Assembly: GCA_963932465.1 (NCBI GenBank)
Contig: OZ010788.1
Coordinates: 668,568,484-668,632,483 of the forward strand
Length of the DNA stretch: 64,000 nt
DNA from: Maratus speciosus
Lineage: Eukaryota > Arthropoda > Arachnida > Araneae > Salticidae
Direction: 5' to 3'
Every line of letters begins with the position of its first letter. The stretch's first letter is position 1. The position numbers and the translations under genes are program-made. Below are positions 33,852-46,425 of this stretch, piece after piece. The notes beneath the pieces were generated by a model. The model was not told the DNA's origin, made no database searches, and saw nothing but the letters and a program-made list of their open reading frames with translations.

Positions 33852-34951
33852 CAGTCGTGGGAAAAACAAAAAAAAAGTAAACACCCCTACAAACTCTGTA
33901 ATTAATTATCACAGAAGAAAGTTGGAAAATACCAAACGATTGGAAATAAAATCTACTTTTAAATGATGTATATAAAATTTGCTTAGGGGCCATCTATAAA
34001 TCAAAATCAGACCAAGCTTCACTTTTTTTCAATGGCAACACCCAATTTTAACACTATATTTTAAATCTTCGGTTCAAACTATGCCTAGAAACAAAATTTC
34101 AAGTCACTTCGAGGATACGTTTTTGAATTATAAACATCCAAAATTGAGAGTTTCTAATGTCAAATTACATTTTCATATTTTTATTAATATCTCCCGAATG
34201 TGTAGTCCTAATGTGATAATTTTGTGTGGGGTTATAAAACTGAAAAAGACAAACATAAATACATTGAAATTGTAATTTTTAAAATCTTATAATATGAATT
34301 ATGAAATTAAAAAAAAAATGAAAATAACGTACAATTTTTTTTGATAGAATTATATTTATTACGTCCTGCTTTATGCGAATTCTCAATTTAAATTTTCTCT
34401 TAATTTTTCTTTAAAAATTTTCAAGTAGTTTTCGAATTATGATTAAAAAACGTGAAAATGATGATTTAAGTAAAAAAATATATTTTGCTCATTTTATTTA
34501 AACATTTGGGCTGGCAATAGTCGAAGCATATAAAGCGAGTGAAATGGTCATATTGCAATAATAATAATAATAATAATAACGCATTAATAGAAGTGACAAA
34601 GTCATTCTGTACCATTTCAACAATGGAGTATCGAACTTCAATATGGCTACGACCCCTAAAACAGGCTCACTTTAAAATAATTTCTCTGAAACTAATCGTA
34701 CCAATTTCATAGAGATTAGCTTTTAGGCTAATTGAAGGACGTAGAATTTACTTATGGTGTCAAACTTGGGTTTTACTATTGAAAAAAACAAAGGATTAGT
34801 TTTCATACGTAGATGCCCCCCTAAGCCAATTTTATATACATCATTTAAAAGTAGACTTTATTTCCAATCGTTTGGTACCAGTAACTTTATTCTAAATTAA
34901 TGTGTTGCAGAGTTACTATAGGGAGGTTGTTTTTTTTTTTTTTTACGACTG
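33852..34951. mobile_element. Tc/mariner-like non-autonomous element M, copy 3
   Basis: It begins CAGTCGTGGGAAAAACAAAA after TA (33850-33851) and ends ...TTACGACTG before TA (34952-34953). It is 1100 bp. It is in reverse orientation to copy 1 and is the most complete copy. A small frame at 34081-34275 is not shared by the other copies. Confidence 0.87.
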
Positions 34952-34980
34952 TAATATTCAAATTAACAAAGTTTATTTAT

Positions 34981-35146
34981 CAGGAATGAAAGTGCTGCGC
35001 CATAAATGACAGATTGCTACCACTAAATTTTGATAGTATTTCTTGACTTATTTAATATCAGAATGCGATTTTACAAGGAGAAGAAAACTTAAAATTTAGT
35101 CGTAAATCTTTAGCGTAGCACTTTACACGCAGCGCTTTCATTTCTG
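34981..35146. mobile_element. hAT-like MITE, family H2, copy 1
   Basis: It begins CAGGAATGAAAGTGCTGCGC and ends ...GCAGCGCTTTCATTTCTG. The flanks both contain TTATTTAT, consistent with an 8-bp duplication plus slippage. It shares 'gctaccactaa' and its ends with 53735-53901. Confidence 0.84.
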
Positions 35147-36566
35147 ATTTATTTATGCCATAAAATTATTTATTAATGCAAAATGCTCGAAGTAAATAAT
35201 ACTAAAAAATTTGAAGAAATAGTGAATGAAAAATAATTTAAATCAAACTAAACTATCATCGAAACAAATGATATTTCAATATATTTGTTAAAGGTTATAA
35301 AATATTTTCGCAGATATATTAACTTCGCATATCTAAGTGTAATAGTCTGAACTTCAGCAATAATAATCCCCATTTAAATGTGTTAAACAAATACCTAAAA
35401 TACTTTATACTTTTTTGGTACAGATGAAAATTCATGCTATACTATTTTTAATATCTTCTAATCACGTAAGAAATAACGAGAAATAATTCAAGACAAAATA
35501 AAAGTAAGCTAAATCTTGTTTTAATAGCTTGCTGTGGAACAAGTTATGGAAATATTTTCTCAAAAATCCTTCTTAACAAATTGCGCGCATTTGCAAAACA
35601 GTTTACGACACATGCATAAATAAAACAAGGAATATTATTTAACTAAACCCCATTCCTTGTAAAACGGTTTTTAGGATTCTAAAAAGCTAAATCATTAAGC
35701 AAATATCATCTGTAGCTCTGACCGTACTCGAGGCATGGAATGCGAAGTAAAAAAATATAAAATAAATAAGAGAAATCTGAAAAATAGCGAGTTTCATCGG
35801 ATATAATTTACCAACCAGATGAAAATTCCCAATTTGTGTTTCAATATTTTCCCCGAATTCATCACAAAAATACGTATGAAACACCATTTACATAAAAAAA
35901 ATAAATATATTGTATAATAATAATTATCGTTCATTTTATTTTGTTTTTCAAAATATCTTTAAGCACAGAATCTTATAAAATTAGCATTCGCCAACACATA
36001 TACAAATGGGGTGGAAATAATAATTTTTATTAAAATATTTAAAACTTTTTTTTGTATCCAGAGGAATTTTGTACGTACATCTACCTTTTTTTGTTATCAT
36101 AAATTAAAATCTCTTTTACTGACACAGCCCGAAATCAAAACAAAAAGTAAAGTAAATTGTATATCAGAGACTTTCTTTGTAAACAAGCTAAAGAAATATT
36201 TTATCAAACTAAGCGCATTCGCAAAATAATCTAAGCTTCATACTGTAAACTGAAATGTCTGAATTTCAGACATTTAAGTGTCTGAAACGCAATGTTCAAT
36301 TTTCAGACGTTTTAAAATGTCTTAAATTTTTCAGACACTTCTTGCGTCTGAATTTCAGACACTTAAGTGTCTGAAACACGAGTGTTCAATTTTAAGACGT
36401 TTTAAAGTGTCTTAAATTTTTCAGACACTTCTTACGTCTGAATTTCAGACATTTCAAATGTCTTAATTGCGGCCATCTTTGAGCCTTTTTTTTTTTTAGC
36501 CAATATGAAGCCATCTTTGACCATTTTCTTTCTAAACCATATACGCAGCCATGTTTGACCACATTG

Positions 36567-37206
36567 AATCATTTTTTATAAATGGGAATAATTTGTTACC
36601 ATACAGCAGAGCTGATTGCAGCGTGGGAAAACGGGGATGCTTCTCTGCCCCCTGATTTTAGGGTACCCCAAATCGGGTATGAAATTTTTATAAAGCTGAT
36701 ATTTTAAATCAGTTTTGACCTTATGAGGATTGTAATCAGTATTTTGTAGTTTTAGAATAGGATAATATATATATTTTTTCTTTTCACCTAAATATGTATT
36801 TATGTGTTATCATATATGCCATACGGCATCAAAAATGTTTATTACTTTTAGTGAGAACTTCAAATTGCTTCTAGTCCAAAGACCTAGTATTCATTCACCC
36901 CCTCACCCCATTGCCTTCATATACTGTTACAAAAAAAAAAAAAATAAGCCTATCCGATGCCGTCAAATACATATTTGGATAAATATATAATTTTCTTTAG
37001 CCTAATCATGTTCTAAAAGTGCAAAATATTTATTAAAATAAGTGTAAGATCAAACCGAATTTAAACTATCAGCTTTATGGAAATTTCGTACCAAATTTAG
37101 AGGCCCGTAAAGCTAAAGGCCCATAGAAACAGCCCGGTTTGCCCATGCCGCAATCAGCTCTGCTTTATGGTAACAAATTACTCCCAAATATAAAAAATGA
37201 TTCACT
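36567..37206. mobile_element. MITE with inverted ends of about 70 bp, nested
   Basis: Arms 36567-36640 and 37127-37206 pair over 'gaatcattttttata', 'taatttgttaccata' and 'cagagctgattgc'. The interior is AT-rich. A core start CAGAGCTGATTGC would be hAT-like, but the inverted match runs further out than that. Confidence 0.75.
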
Positions 37207-37450
37207 CCTTCAGAAAGAATCCCATCCCTGCTATGTTGTGCAATTTTTTCCCATTTAAATAAGATATTCCCAGTAAATTAGTTTAAGCATTTTTATTTCT
37301 GTGTTAAATAAAATCTAACACTGGATTCCCCCAAATTTACAGTATATGAGTATTATATTGTAATATTTATTAATAAATATTTATTATTAACCAATATTAT
37401 GAATTTCTAGAGTAGAATAAGGTTAAAAACAAAATATATCTTTCTTAATA

Positions 37451-37626
37451 CAGTAAAACCTCTCAATAGCGGGCACCTCGGAACCATGGAATTTGTCCGA
37501 CGTTCGGAGGTGTCTGCTTTTCTGAGGTATAAGTGTATAACAATTTTGCATATTTTCAAAAAAAAAATGTGTTTCCTAAATAGTGGTGTCCTTTATTTAG
37601 GATTGTCCGTTATGGAGATTTTACTG
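37451..37626. mobile_element. Short Tigger/pogo-like MITE, family P4
   Basis: It begins CAGTAAAACCTCTCAATAGC after TA and ends ...GGAGATTTTACTG. Inner 'ggtgtctgcttttctgagg' complements the left subterminal part loosely. The TA on the right has become CA. Confidence 0.72.
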
Positions 37627-37680
37627 CAAAGCCTTCATACGAACAGTTGTCTTTAGCGAACACTCACCTTTATCAATATA

Positions 37681-37800
37681 CAGTAAAACCTCCCTAAAGC
37701 GACCACTTCCGTTCCAATAAAAATTGGTCACATGTCAAAATTTACCCTTGCTTTAATCAAGTCCTTCTAGAAAAATTCCAACTCTGCATTGTGATACAGT
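37681..37800. mobile_element. Left-end fragment of P3 (Tigger/pogo-like)
   Basis: It begins CAGTAAAACCTCCCTAAAGC after TA, identical to the start of the element at 56097 over more than 30 bp. No matching right end was found within this insertion, so it is truncated. Confidence 0.75.
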
Positions 37801-39579
37801 AAATATAGAATAATTCAGCTTTAAGTACAAAATCCAATTATGCTTAAGTACATATAGTATAAAATTCTATCTTTTTACTGATATTCATTTTAAATTTCAG
37901 ATTTCTTACTAAAAATAATCAAAAAATCAATATTATAATTGATTTCAAATGAAATATAGCTGTATATATTTACCGTATTTTTACAATTATGTTAACAGCA
38001 CATAATTACATGAATTTAAGAATTTACAAATAATCATTATGACTAATACAGAGATAAGGCGAGAACATTTTCTAAATCGTTAAATAAGAAGATTTATTGA
38101 AGACGCCAACAAAATTTTCTCCGCTTTACGTCTACAGATTTCAGACGATTTCTGATGAGTCTTCAAATTGTGGTGTGAATCACCGGGCTTGAAAATGAAA
38201 ACATCTGAAGTTGACTACTTTCAGTATAGGAAATAGAATATTTCTAAAAGGCTCGGAAACAACAAAAGTATATAGCAGAAGGAAAAAACAGATTTCATGA
38301 CCAGATTTGAGTTTTATCATTCAAAACAGTTTAATCTAATAAATGAAGACAATTAATTCGCTGTATGTATGTGGGAATTAATGATATGGTAAATGGAAGG
38401 ATTTTCGAACTATATTCTTTTAAATAACTTAAAATTTATCACGGTGTATAAAATCTGAGACGCAAGAAAACGTCATCAGACATGAAAAGCATACATAATA
38501 AATAAAAATTAAATAAGGATGTTTACTATAAAGAGTTGGGAATTTCAGTACATATCACATATTAAACCTATGGGAAATGCAAAACCGATGTGAACGGTAC
38601 AAATGCTGTCGCATTAAATGCTTATAAAAATATTGTATACATAAATAAAACCCATATAAAAGGTACTCCTGTGTAATAATTACTCTAAGAAAACGCTGTT
38701 AATATAGCTTGATGGTAATTAAGAAATTATGAGCCGATCAACAGGTGCTGTCACTGCTATTTTTAAAGTAATGGCGTGCGAGTAGACAGAGAAAGAAGGC
38801 TTAGGATGGTGTATCTCAATAGATTCAGTAACAACTAATACACCATGCAGACTTGCCAAAACTTATTTTAAGGATAACATCGGATGTAAAATAATACAGA
38901 AAGATGATTGCAGATGATTTGAATAGTAGAAATTTAAATATTAGCAAGATAAAATTTTAACATGGAAATCCCATAGGCTAAATGCTTTAAACAAATTTTG
39001 GCATAACCCAGGAACTAATAAAGCTATAGACTCGTGTGAGGTCTCTATTTAAAGAGAAAACATTCGCAGAGAGTTTTCAATACATAGTGAAGGGTCCACT
39101 TACCTGGAAAAAGGTGTGATTATTCCAAAATCACATCCACCCAGGCGATGTCCGGATTGGAGGCTACGTTAGTATCCGTGAGTTAAGCAGACTTTGATAT
39201 TTAAAAAAGAAAATCCCTTTGCACATCCGGCTAGCTCTGTTAAAAGAATGGAATATTTCCATCCTAAAAACATAGCCCGCCAGACAACAGTTCTCTTTAC
39301 CTGCTTTGACGAGACGAAGAACACTATATTATTGTTATTGCTTGACACCTTTCATTAATATGGAATATCACTATGTCGATACGGATTAAATCCTGGAACT
39401 TCACATTCCGCAAAAACAGAATCAAGTCAAAATAAATTATTAGTTAAAATGTACGCGTAGATAAAACAAACGCTCAGTTTGAATTACAAACGAACATCCA
39501 ATTCGAACGAAAGGCATCTAAAACGCATGCGCAACTAGAGTGCCCCCTGGTGGTTAATGCGGAACGGAGTTACAAAGTG
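37801..39579. other. No gene; interior of the CACTG-ended element
   Basis: I see no frame over 60 codons or RNA gene. At 39107 the sequence ccacttacctgg resembles the 5' end of U1 snRNA, but the following 150 bases do not. Confidence 0.5.
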
Positions 39580-40231
39580 TCTTAGAAGTAGACACTTGCG
39601 GATTTTTAAGACACCTTTCTCAGTTCGTTTACACCATGATCATAGTAAGACACTTATATGTTTTAAATTAAGACATCTATCATGACTGAATTTTCAGATT
39701 CAGATACTTAAGTGTCTGAAATACCTTTTCAGTCACATATATGTCTTAATTTAAGACGCCTCTATTGCAGTGCAGACGTAAATAAAAATATACGTGTACT
39801 ATTCAATTAAACCCCATCCTGTGTAACGATCTTGGGAATTGCGGCTGAAAATAAGATTACGTATGCATAGCCGCTAACTTTTTACGAATTTTAATCAACA
39901 CTAAAATATACTGGTAAATTTTCAGTTAATTTGCACAATCTACGATTAATGAAAAAAAGAAATCTGTTAAATTTTAGAGGTAATAAAAAAGCGTAAAGTC
40001 TGGCAGCTATGCATATGGTACGATGCTCGAGAACTACCGTGTTTAATTTTTGCTCACGTACAACTCGACACAACCGAAAATAATTTCAGTAATTTTGTTT
40101 CCAAACGAACTATGAAAATATTTTACAAATAAATTTGTTTCAATAATTCTCATCATTCTTTTTCACTTGTGTAAGAAATACCGTTCTCTACTAAGAAAAT
40201 ATTTTGAATTTTTTTTATAAATAATTTTACG

Positions 40232-40394
40232 CAGAGCCTGATTACCCACGGGGCAAATTCCTACCACTAAAAATAAATAGAAAATTTTGCCTCATTCATG
40301 GCAGAAATTTTACATGAATACGGCGTTCAGATAAGTCGAACTTTTCTTTTAAAATTTATCGGTGTAAGTGTGCCCCGTTGGTAATCAGGCCCTG
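40232..40394. mobile_element. hAT-like MITE with perfect 8-bp duplication
   Basis: The ends are CAGAGCCTGATTACCCACGG and the inverse ccgttggtaatcaggccctg, flanked by ATTTTACG on both sides (40224-40231, 40395-40402). Array B units elsewhere have the uninterrupted 'aataatttta' site. Confidence 0.93.
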
Positions 40395-43300
40395 ATTTTA
40401 CGCATAAGGTCTATAAAAATAACCTATACCCGCTTTTACGTTAAAAAGTTGTCGAAAAGATTATTTTCTAGTTAATTCTTTTCGGTATTAATGAGAATTT
40501 TATACCTTTATGTATTATTTTCGATTGTACATTATAATCTCCACTACTGTAGTATGAAATATGGAGAAACCAAAAGAAAAAGAGAGCTAAATTTTATTAC
40601 AGTGACATTATTTGCAAACAAGATACGAAAAAAGATTTAAGTTTCAATAATATCCATTATTTTTTATTTATGTATGAATTTAAACTGAACACTTTGAATT
40701 GCGCTATGAACTTTGTAAACTGTTTTACAAAATAATGAACTTAAACTTCAATACTTTATAAAACATTTTTTGGAATCCTCAAAAGCTAAAGCATATAAAG
40801 AAAATTGACTCTGTAGTGCTGATGATTCTGAAATCTTTATCATCCCTGACGTAATTTCCACTATATCCAGGATGCTAAATGGTAAATAGAAAAAGAATAT
40901 CAAATAAATAAGACAAAACTGAAGGAGTTGTCTGATTGTTAAATTATATTAGATGAAATTCAAACATTCTAAATTTCTGTCAAGACTGTACGTAATTTTT
41001 TTTAGTATTTTCTCGAAGTTACCATACAAAGTACATGCATCCTTCATCTTTCAAGAAAAAAAAACATCGCAGACTTGTGATTATATTAGAGTTTTGTTTT
41101 TTAAAAATAATTTTAATCATGAGATCTTAAAAAAATATTATACAAAAGTACTTAAAAAAAATTAAAATTTTATACCTTTATGTATGATGTTCTGTTATAC
41201 ATTGTAATCTAATAAATAAAAATAAAGAGAAACCAAAACAAAAAGAGGGAGCTAAATTTTATCACAGTAGCATTATTCGCAAACAAGATAAGAACATATT
41301 TTCTAAAAATTTTTCTTAACAAATTGCGTGCATTTGTAAAACCGTTTATGTTTCAGTAATATTCATCATTTTTTTAGTTATGTATGAACTAAACTTCAAT
41401 TCTTTGTAAAACAGTTTTTGAAATACGCAAAAGCTAAAGCATTAAGAAGATTTACAGAAATATATGTTACAGAAATATCTGTAACCCCGATATTTCTGAA
41501 ATCTTTATAATTACTGAAATAATGCCGACTATATCCGAGAACTTAAATGCGAAAAAGAAGGGAACATCACATAAACAAGAGAAGAACTGAAGGAGTTGTC
41601 TGATTGTTAAATTATATTCGATGAAATTCAAACATTCTAAATTTCTATCAAAACTGCCCAAATTTTTTTTAATATTTTCTTCGAGTTTACTATTCAAAGT
41701 ACATGTACCCTTCATCTTTCAAGAACAAAAATCATCTCAGACTTGTGATTATGCTCTACGAATTTTATTTTCAAGAAATAATTTTAGCCATGATATCTAA
41801 AAAATATATTATACTAATATACTATTACAAATAATTGAAAAGTATATATTTTTAAAAAATTGTTGGAATAATTATCTACTAAAATTATCAGCTTTTTCTG
41901 GTACCGATGAGAATTTTATACCTTTCTGTATCATTTTCTGTTATACATTATAATCTCTCCTACTATAATATTATTACATACACTTATTTCGATAAGGAGA
42001 AACCAAAACAAAAAGTGAACTAAATTTTATCACAGTAACATTATTCACATGCAAAACAAGCTATGAAAATATTTTCTAAAACATCTTTCTTAACAAATTG
42101 CGCGCATTTGTAAAACAGTTTATTTTTCAGTAATATTCATCATTTTTTATTTATGTATGAACTAAACTTCAATTCTTTGTAAAACAGTTTCTGGAATCCA
42201 CAAAAGCTAAAGCATTAAGAAAATTGAATCTGTAGCGCTGATGTTTCTGAGGTCTTTATAACCCCCGAGGTAGTTCTGACCATATCCGGGACTTTAAAAG
42301 CGAAATAGAATAAATAAAAAAAAAACTGAAAAAAGATTGAATTTCATCGAATATAATTTGCCAATAAGACAAACATGCCAAATTTGTCAATACTGTAAAT
42401 AATAATTTCTTGCAGTATTTTCTCAGAATTTACTATACAAACTACAGTCCGTCATCAGTCAAGATAAAAAATCATCGCTGTTATTATGGAATTTTGTTTT
42501 CAGATTAGTTTTAGGCATAAAATTTAAAAATGTTGAAATACCTTACAGTATTAGCTTTTTCTGGCACCGATGAGAAATGTGTACCTTTATGTATCACTTT
42601 CTGTTATGTATTATAATATCTCCTAAATATCTCCTATGGAATAAGGAGAAAACAAAACAAAAAGAAACTGAATTTTATTACAGTGACATTATTTACAAAT
42701 AAGCTACGAGAATATTTTCTAGAACATCTTTCTTAACAAATTGCGCGCATTTGTAAAACAGTTTATGTTTCAGTAATATTCATCTTTTTTTATTTATGTA
42801 TGAACTAAGCTTCAATTCTTTGTAAAACAGTTTTTGGAATCCACAAAAGCTAAAGCATTAAGTTCTGAAATCTTTATGATTACTGAAATAATGCCGACTA
42901 TATCCGGGAACTTAAATGCGAAAATGAAAGGGAACATCACATAAATGAGACAAGAACTGAAGGAGTTGTCTGATTGTTAAATTATATTCGATGAAATTCA
43001 AACATTCTATCAAAACTGTGCACATTTCTTTTAGTGTTTTCTCGGAGTTTACTATTCAAAGTACATGTACCCTTCATTTTTTAAGAGCAAAAATCATCGC
43101 AGACTTGTGATTATGCTCTTCGAATTTTGTCTTTTAAAAATAATTTTAAACATAAGATCTTTAATACTAAAAAGGCCGTGTGATCATTTTGACCCCCTAT
43201 CATATCAATATATCCCGGTTCGAACCAGAAATTTCTTTATAAAATGAGTTTAAAAGATACAAAGAAGAAAAATGTTGAATACATATGTTAAACAGATTTA

Positions 43301-44239
43301 AAAAAAAAATTCCGGTGTAAAATATTTTTTATAAAACTTGAGTAAAACTTCTGGTCTTTTTAGTGTTAAAAAAATATTATACACCATTACTTCAAAAAAG
43401 AGCATTTTATACCTTTATGTATTGTTTTCTGTTATAGATTGTAATCTAATAAATAAAATTAAGGAAAAACCAAAACAAAAAGAGGGAGCTAAATTTTATT
43501 ACAGTAACATTATTCACAAAAAAAAAGCTAAGAAAATATTTTCTAGAACATCTTAACAAATTGCGCACATTTGTAAAACAGTTTATGTTTCGGTAATATT
43601 CATCATTTTTTATTTATGTATGAACTAAACTTCAATTCTTTATAAAACAGTTTTTGGAATCCACAAAAGCTAAAGCATTAAGAAAATTGAATCTGTAGCG
43701 CTGATGTTTCTGAAGTCTTTATAATCCCCGAGGTAGTTCTGACCATATCCGGGACTTTAAATGCGAAATAGAAAGAGAACATCAAATAAATAAGAGAAAA
43801 CTGAAGGAGAATGAGTTTCATCGGAGAAAAAAAGGAATGTCTCTCAGCAACTTTTGATAGGAACTGCCGAAAATGGCTGCAGATTTTTGTTCTTTTTTAA
43901 TGTTTTTGGATGATAGGGTAGACATCATTGTGCTAAACGAAAAGAAATATTTGGCGAGAAGAACAATTTGAAGACGCCATTAAAGAACTTATAGTAAACA
44001 ACTGAAGTTTATTTTTCAAAGAAATTGTCTGACTAGTGAAGCATAATGAAAAATGGTTATTGAGTTGCTTTATATATTTTATATATTTCATTCTTTTGAA
44101 AATATGGAGTATTTATAAATGTTTAATCCTTTATGTCCTGAATTTGGTATAAAAAATTGCTTCACCTAAATAATTATTTACGTTAATGTCTAAGACATCC
44201 AGAACATTATGTATAATAATAATTTGATTTTTAGATAAT

Positions 44240-45285
44240 TTTTACTTTCTTCTATCTTCAACAGAAAAAAATATTATATCGAATTTTTTTTCGATTTTCG
44301 GTTTTCGACGGATTTACACGTTTTAGGGGTCAGAGATCCCAAAAAACATGTTTATAGAAAATGTCTGTGTGTCCCCATTGTACCATCAAAAAGTGTATGA
44401 AGTTATACGTAGAATTGAACCAATTTTTTTTTTTTTTTAGTTTTTGGCTGTGGCGAGCAGGTCCTCCTTTAATTTGGAAATATTCCGACGGAAGGGGGCG
44501 CTGTAATAGCGATTTTTGTGCCATTTCCTTCATTGTACCATCGAAAAGTGTATGCATAGAATTGAACCAAATATTTTGTGTATGTTTTTGGCTATGCCAA
44601 GCAGGTCCTCCTTGAACTCGGAAATATTCTACCGAAAAGGGAGCACTGTAATAGCGATTTTTCTATAATTTTCTTGATTTTGCGTAGTTCTATTGTACGC
44701 CGGCGGCTCGTAAAGCGACAGAAACTTCGCATCCTGATAAACCGGCTATTCGCGAACAACTGATGTACAACAGAATAACGAAAAACTATTGATTTTAATA
44801 AATATCATGATCGAAAATAACTCGTTTTTGCTGCTACTGAAGCAGAAATTCAAGATGAAAGTCAAAATTAGCATATTATTGAACTAATAATATTAAAGTA
44901 TTGACATTTGTAACTACATTTTGAAATATTAAGACGTGTTAGATAGAAGGATACTTGTTCGTTATCCCATCGACCAAATACTGTCGCCAAATTGTAAGAT
45001 TAAATGCGAATAATGGTTGATCTTAAATGTCACATTCACTTGACAACACATGTTTACGACATCAAATGATTTTTTATCTCGACGTTTTATTTGCAATTTT
45101 TATTAATGTTACACTAATTTATTCGTTTTTGCGTTATTTAAAATAAAAATTATCTTAAATTGTATAATTTGGCGAGTGGTTTTGCTATTTATATAATTTG
45201 GCGAAATTGGTCTGCTGGATAACTGAACGAGTACCGATAGAAGAAAATTTTGGGATTGGCACATCCTACTTGTTTTTCTTAAAAC
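44240..45285. repeat. R element, copy 2 (reverse orientation)
   Basis: This is the reverse complement of 7281-8205. It has the same two internal tandem blocks (44370-44470 and 44530-44640), terminal ttttactttcttctatcttc at 44246, and the partner end near 45236-45260. It lacks the SINE but carries MITE S copy 2. The open frames seen here (up to 84 codons) follow the internal repeat and are not conserved in copy 1. Confidence 0.75.
44950..45235. mobile_element. MITE family S, copy 2, perfect 8-bp duplication (nested)
   Basis: It is 286 bp and flanked by GATAGAAG (44942-44949 and 45236-45243). Removing it and one octamer restores R-element sequence matching 7290-7320 (ttcttctatct). The ends match copy 1 at 19899. 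Confidence 0.93.
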
Positions 45286-45289
45286 TGAT

Positions 45290-46090
45290 TTAATAAATAG
45301 GTAGGTAGAGCTAATTTTGCAAAATATTTACAAGAATAATTAGATTCATTAACAAAATATACTGCTATGGAATCTCGCCATTCTTATAAGAACAGTATAA
45401 ATAAATGTGCTGTGATCCTATCTGTAACAGCGAAGCGCTTTGTACTTCCAAAGTTTTTGTATAACATTTTTAAATAGGATAAAAGCTACACCTAGGTATA
45501 TATTTGAGAAAATAACCCCATTGCAAAATATTTTGCTTCGACTGTTTTAATGTGCTTTCTAAATAGGATTGAGAAAATTATTTTGTGTGAAAAGTGAAAT
45601 CTGCTAATAATATCATAAGACGAAACGTAATTTTTCACCTTGATTGAACTGCCGCTGAGACCGGCCTCTTTTCGTCCGCAGCCCTTTATTCTACTCTTAT
45701 TCCGACCCTTTTAGCGGAAGCTAGATTGAAAAAAAAAATCAAAAATTGAAACCGGACAAATTTAAAAGGGAAATTACAGAAATTAAAGAAACCGAAAAGC
45801 GGAAAGGGAGGCAAAAAATCTTGCAATAAATCTCTTTGCAGACTCCGGTGTGAATTTGGCATTACAAGAAACACAATTACTTGCCCCTTAAGGGGTTAAT
45901 GGTCTGCACTTGCATAATTAAAAAATTGAAACACCCCAAGAGATAAAAACGAGTGGGTTTTATTCAGGTGGACACCGCCAACTACGAAAACGTAAAATTG
46001 CGGTATATGACATAGCCATCAATGTTGTGTTACAGCACGCGTGAAGCACAGAAGATCTTTGCTTTTGTTTCATGTAGCCATTTCTAATGC
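45290..46090. other. No supported gene
   Basis: A palindromic CCCCTTAAGGGGTTAA at 45884-45899 resembles the TTAA-adjacent end of piggyBac-like MITEs, but no partner end was found. The rest is unassigned. Confidence 0.4.
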
Positions 46091-46100
46091 TTTTGTAATG

Positions 46101-46325
46101 CTATGTTTTCACCGCGAAGGTTATTTTGAGATTAAAAATATTAGGTGTTGACATGTGATATTTTCGAATTTGTTTCACTGTAATCATAACAGTGAAAGCG
46201 CGATTGTTGCTTTCCTCCATTCTTGAGTCTTTGTCATGAAATACCTTCATCCCAGATGCGATTCCGTTTCCTTGAACTGCTACTGGCACTAGGGAGTCAT
46301 AAACAGGCAAAGTTTGCACTTTCAC
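46101..46325 (-). CDS. Candidate coding remnant, unknown
   Basis: A 74-codon minus-strand frame, open upstream of its ATG to about 46340, has balanced residue use (LPVYDSLVPVAVQGNGIASG near the start, MEESNNRAFTVMITVKQI in the middle) and more GC than its neighbours. I recognise no domain. It may be an exon, a decayed transposon protein or chance. Confidence 0.22.
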   Translation of the reverse strand: MKVQTLPVYDSLVPVAVQGNGIASGMKVFHDKDSRMEESNNRAFTVMITVKQIRKYHMSTPNIFNLKITFAVKT

Positions 46326-46425
46326 GGCTTCTAATTTTCGGTTTGCTTAAAGAAACACTTTTAAACCAGAACATTTATTAAAGAGTGTCGTACTTACGGG
46401 TGATCTTTATATCATCTCTGTTATT

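Larger units (their letters stand above)
36241..39772. mobile_element. 3.5-kb non-coding element with CACTG-like ends and subterminal palindromes
   Basis: The left end TACTGTAAACTGAAATGTCT and right end (complement CACTGCAATAGAGGCGTCTT) are alignable inverted termini. Both ends carry many copies of 'gtctgaa/ttcagac' and 'acttaagtgt' palindromes: the left as an 88-bp tandem (36259-36470), the right at 39580-39760. Array B continues across the insertion, so it is a discrete element. Terminal CACTG with subterminal repeats recalls the CACTA/Mirage/Chapaev group; the target duplication may be only CA. Three smaller MITEs lie inside and no transposase is present. Confidence 0.62.
33600..43860. repeat. 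Array B: tandem non-coding units of about 0.65-0.8 kb
   Basis: The block 'aaaccaaaacaaaaag' recurs at about 40567, 41231, 42001, 42649 and 43466, and 'aaattgcgcgcatttg' follows at about 41320, 42098, 42740 and 43558. Older, more diverged copies lie at 33604, 35480 and 36135. Units share 'taaagcatta', 'tatatccggg', 'ggagttgtctgattg' and 'aaagtacatgta' in the same order. Insertions (element M copy 3, two small MITEs, a 3.5-kb CACTG-ended element) split the array. No conserved reading frame, so it is satellite-like. Confidence 0.88.

Noticed and set aside
36259..36470. CRISPR-like repeat-spacer pattern
   Set aside because: The spaced palindromes are an 88-bp tandem in a eukaryotic transposon end; the intervening sequence is repeated too, so it is not unique spacers.
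39105..39260. Sequence acttacctgg resembling the 5' end of U1 snRNA
   Set aside because: The following 150 bases lack the U1 stem-loops and an Sm site, and a 10-base match is plausible by chance in 64 kb on two strands.
44330..44763. Frames of 60-85 codons on both strands
   Set aside because: They follow the internal tandem blocks of the R element and are not conserved in the other R copy.
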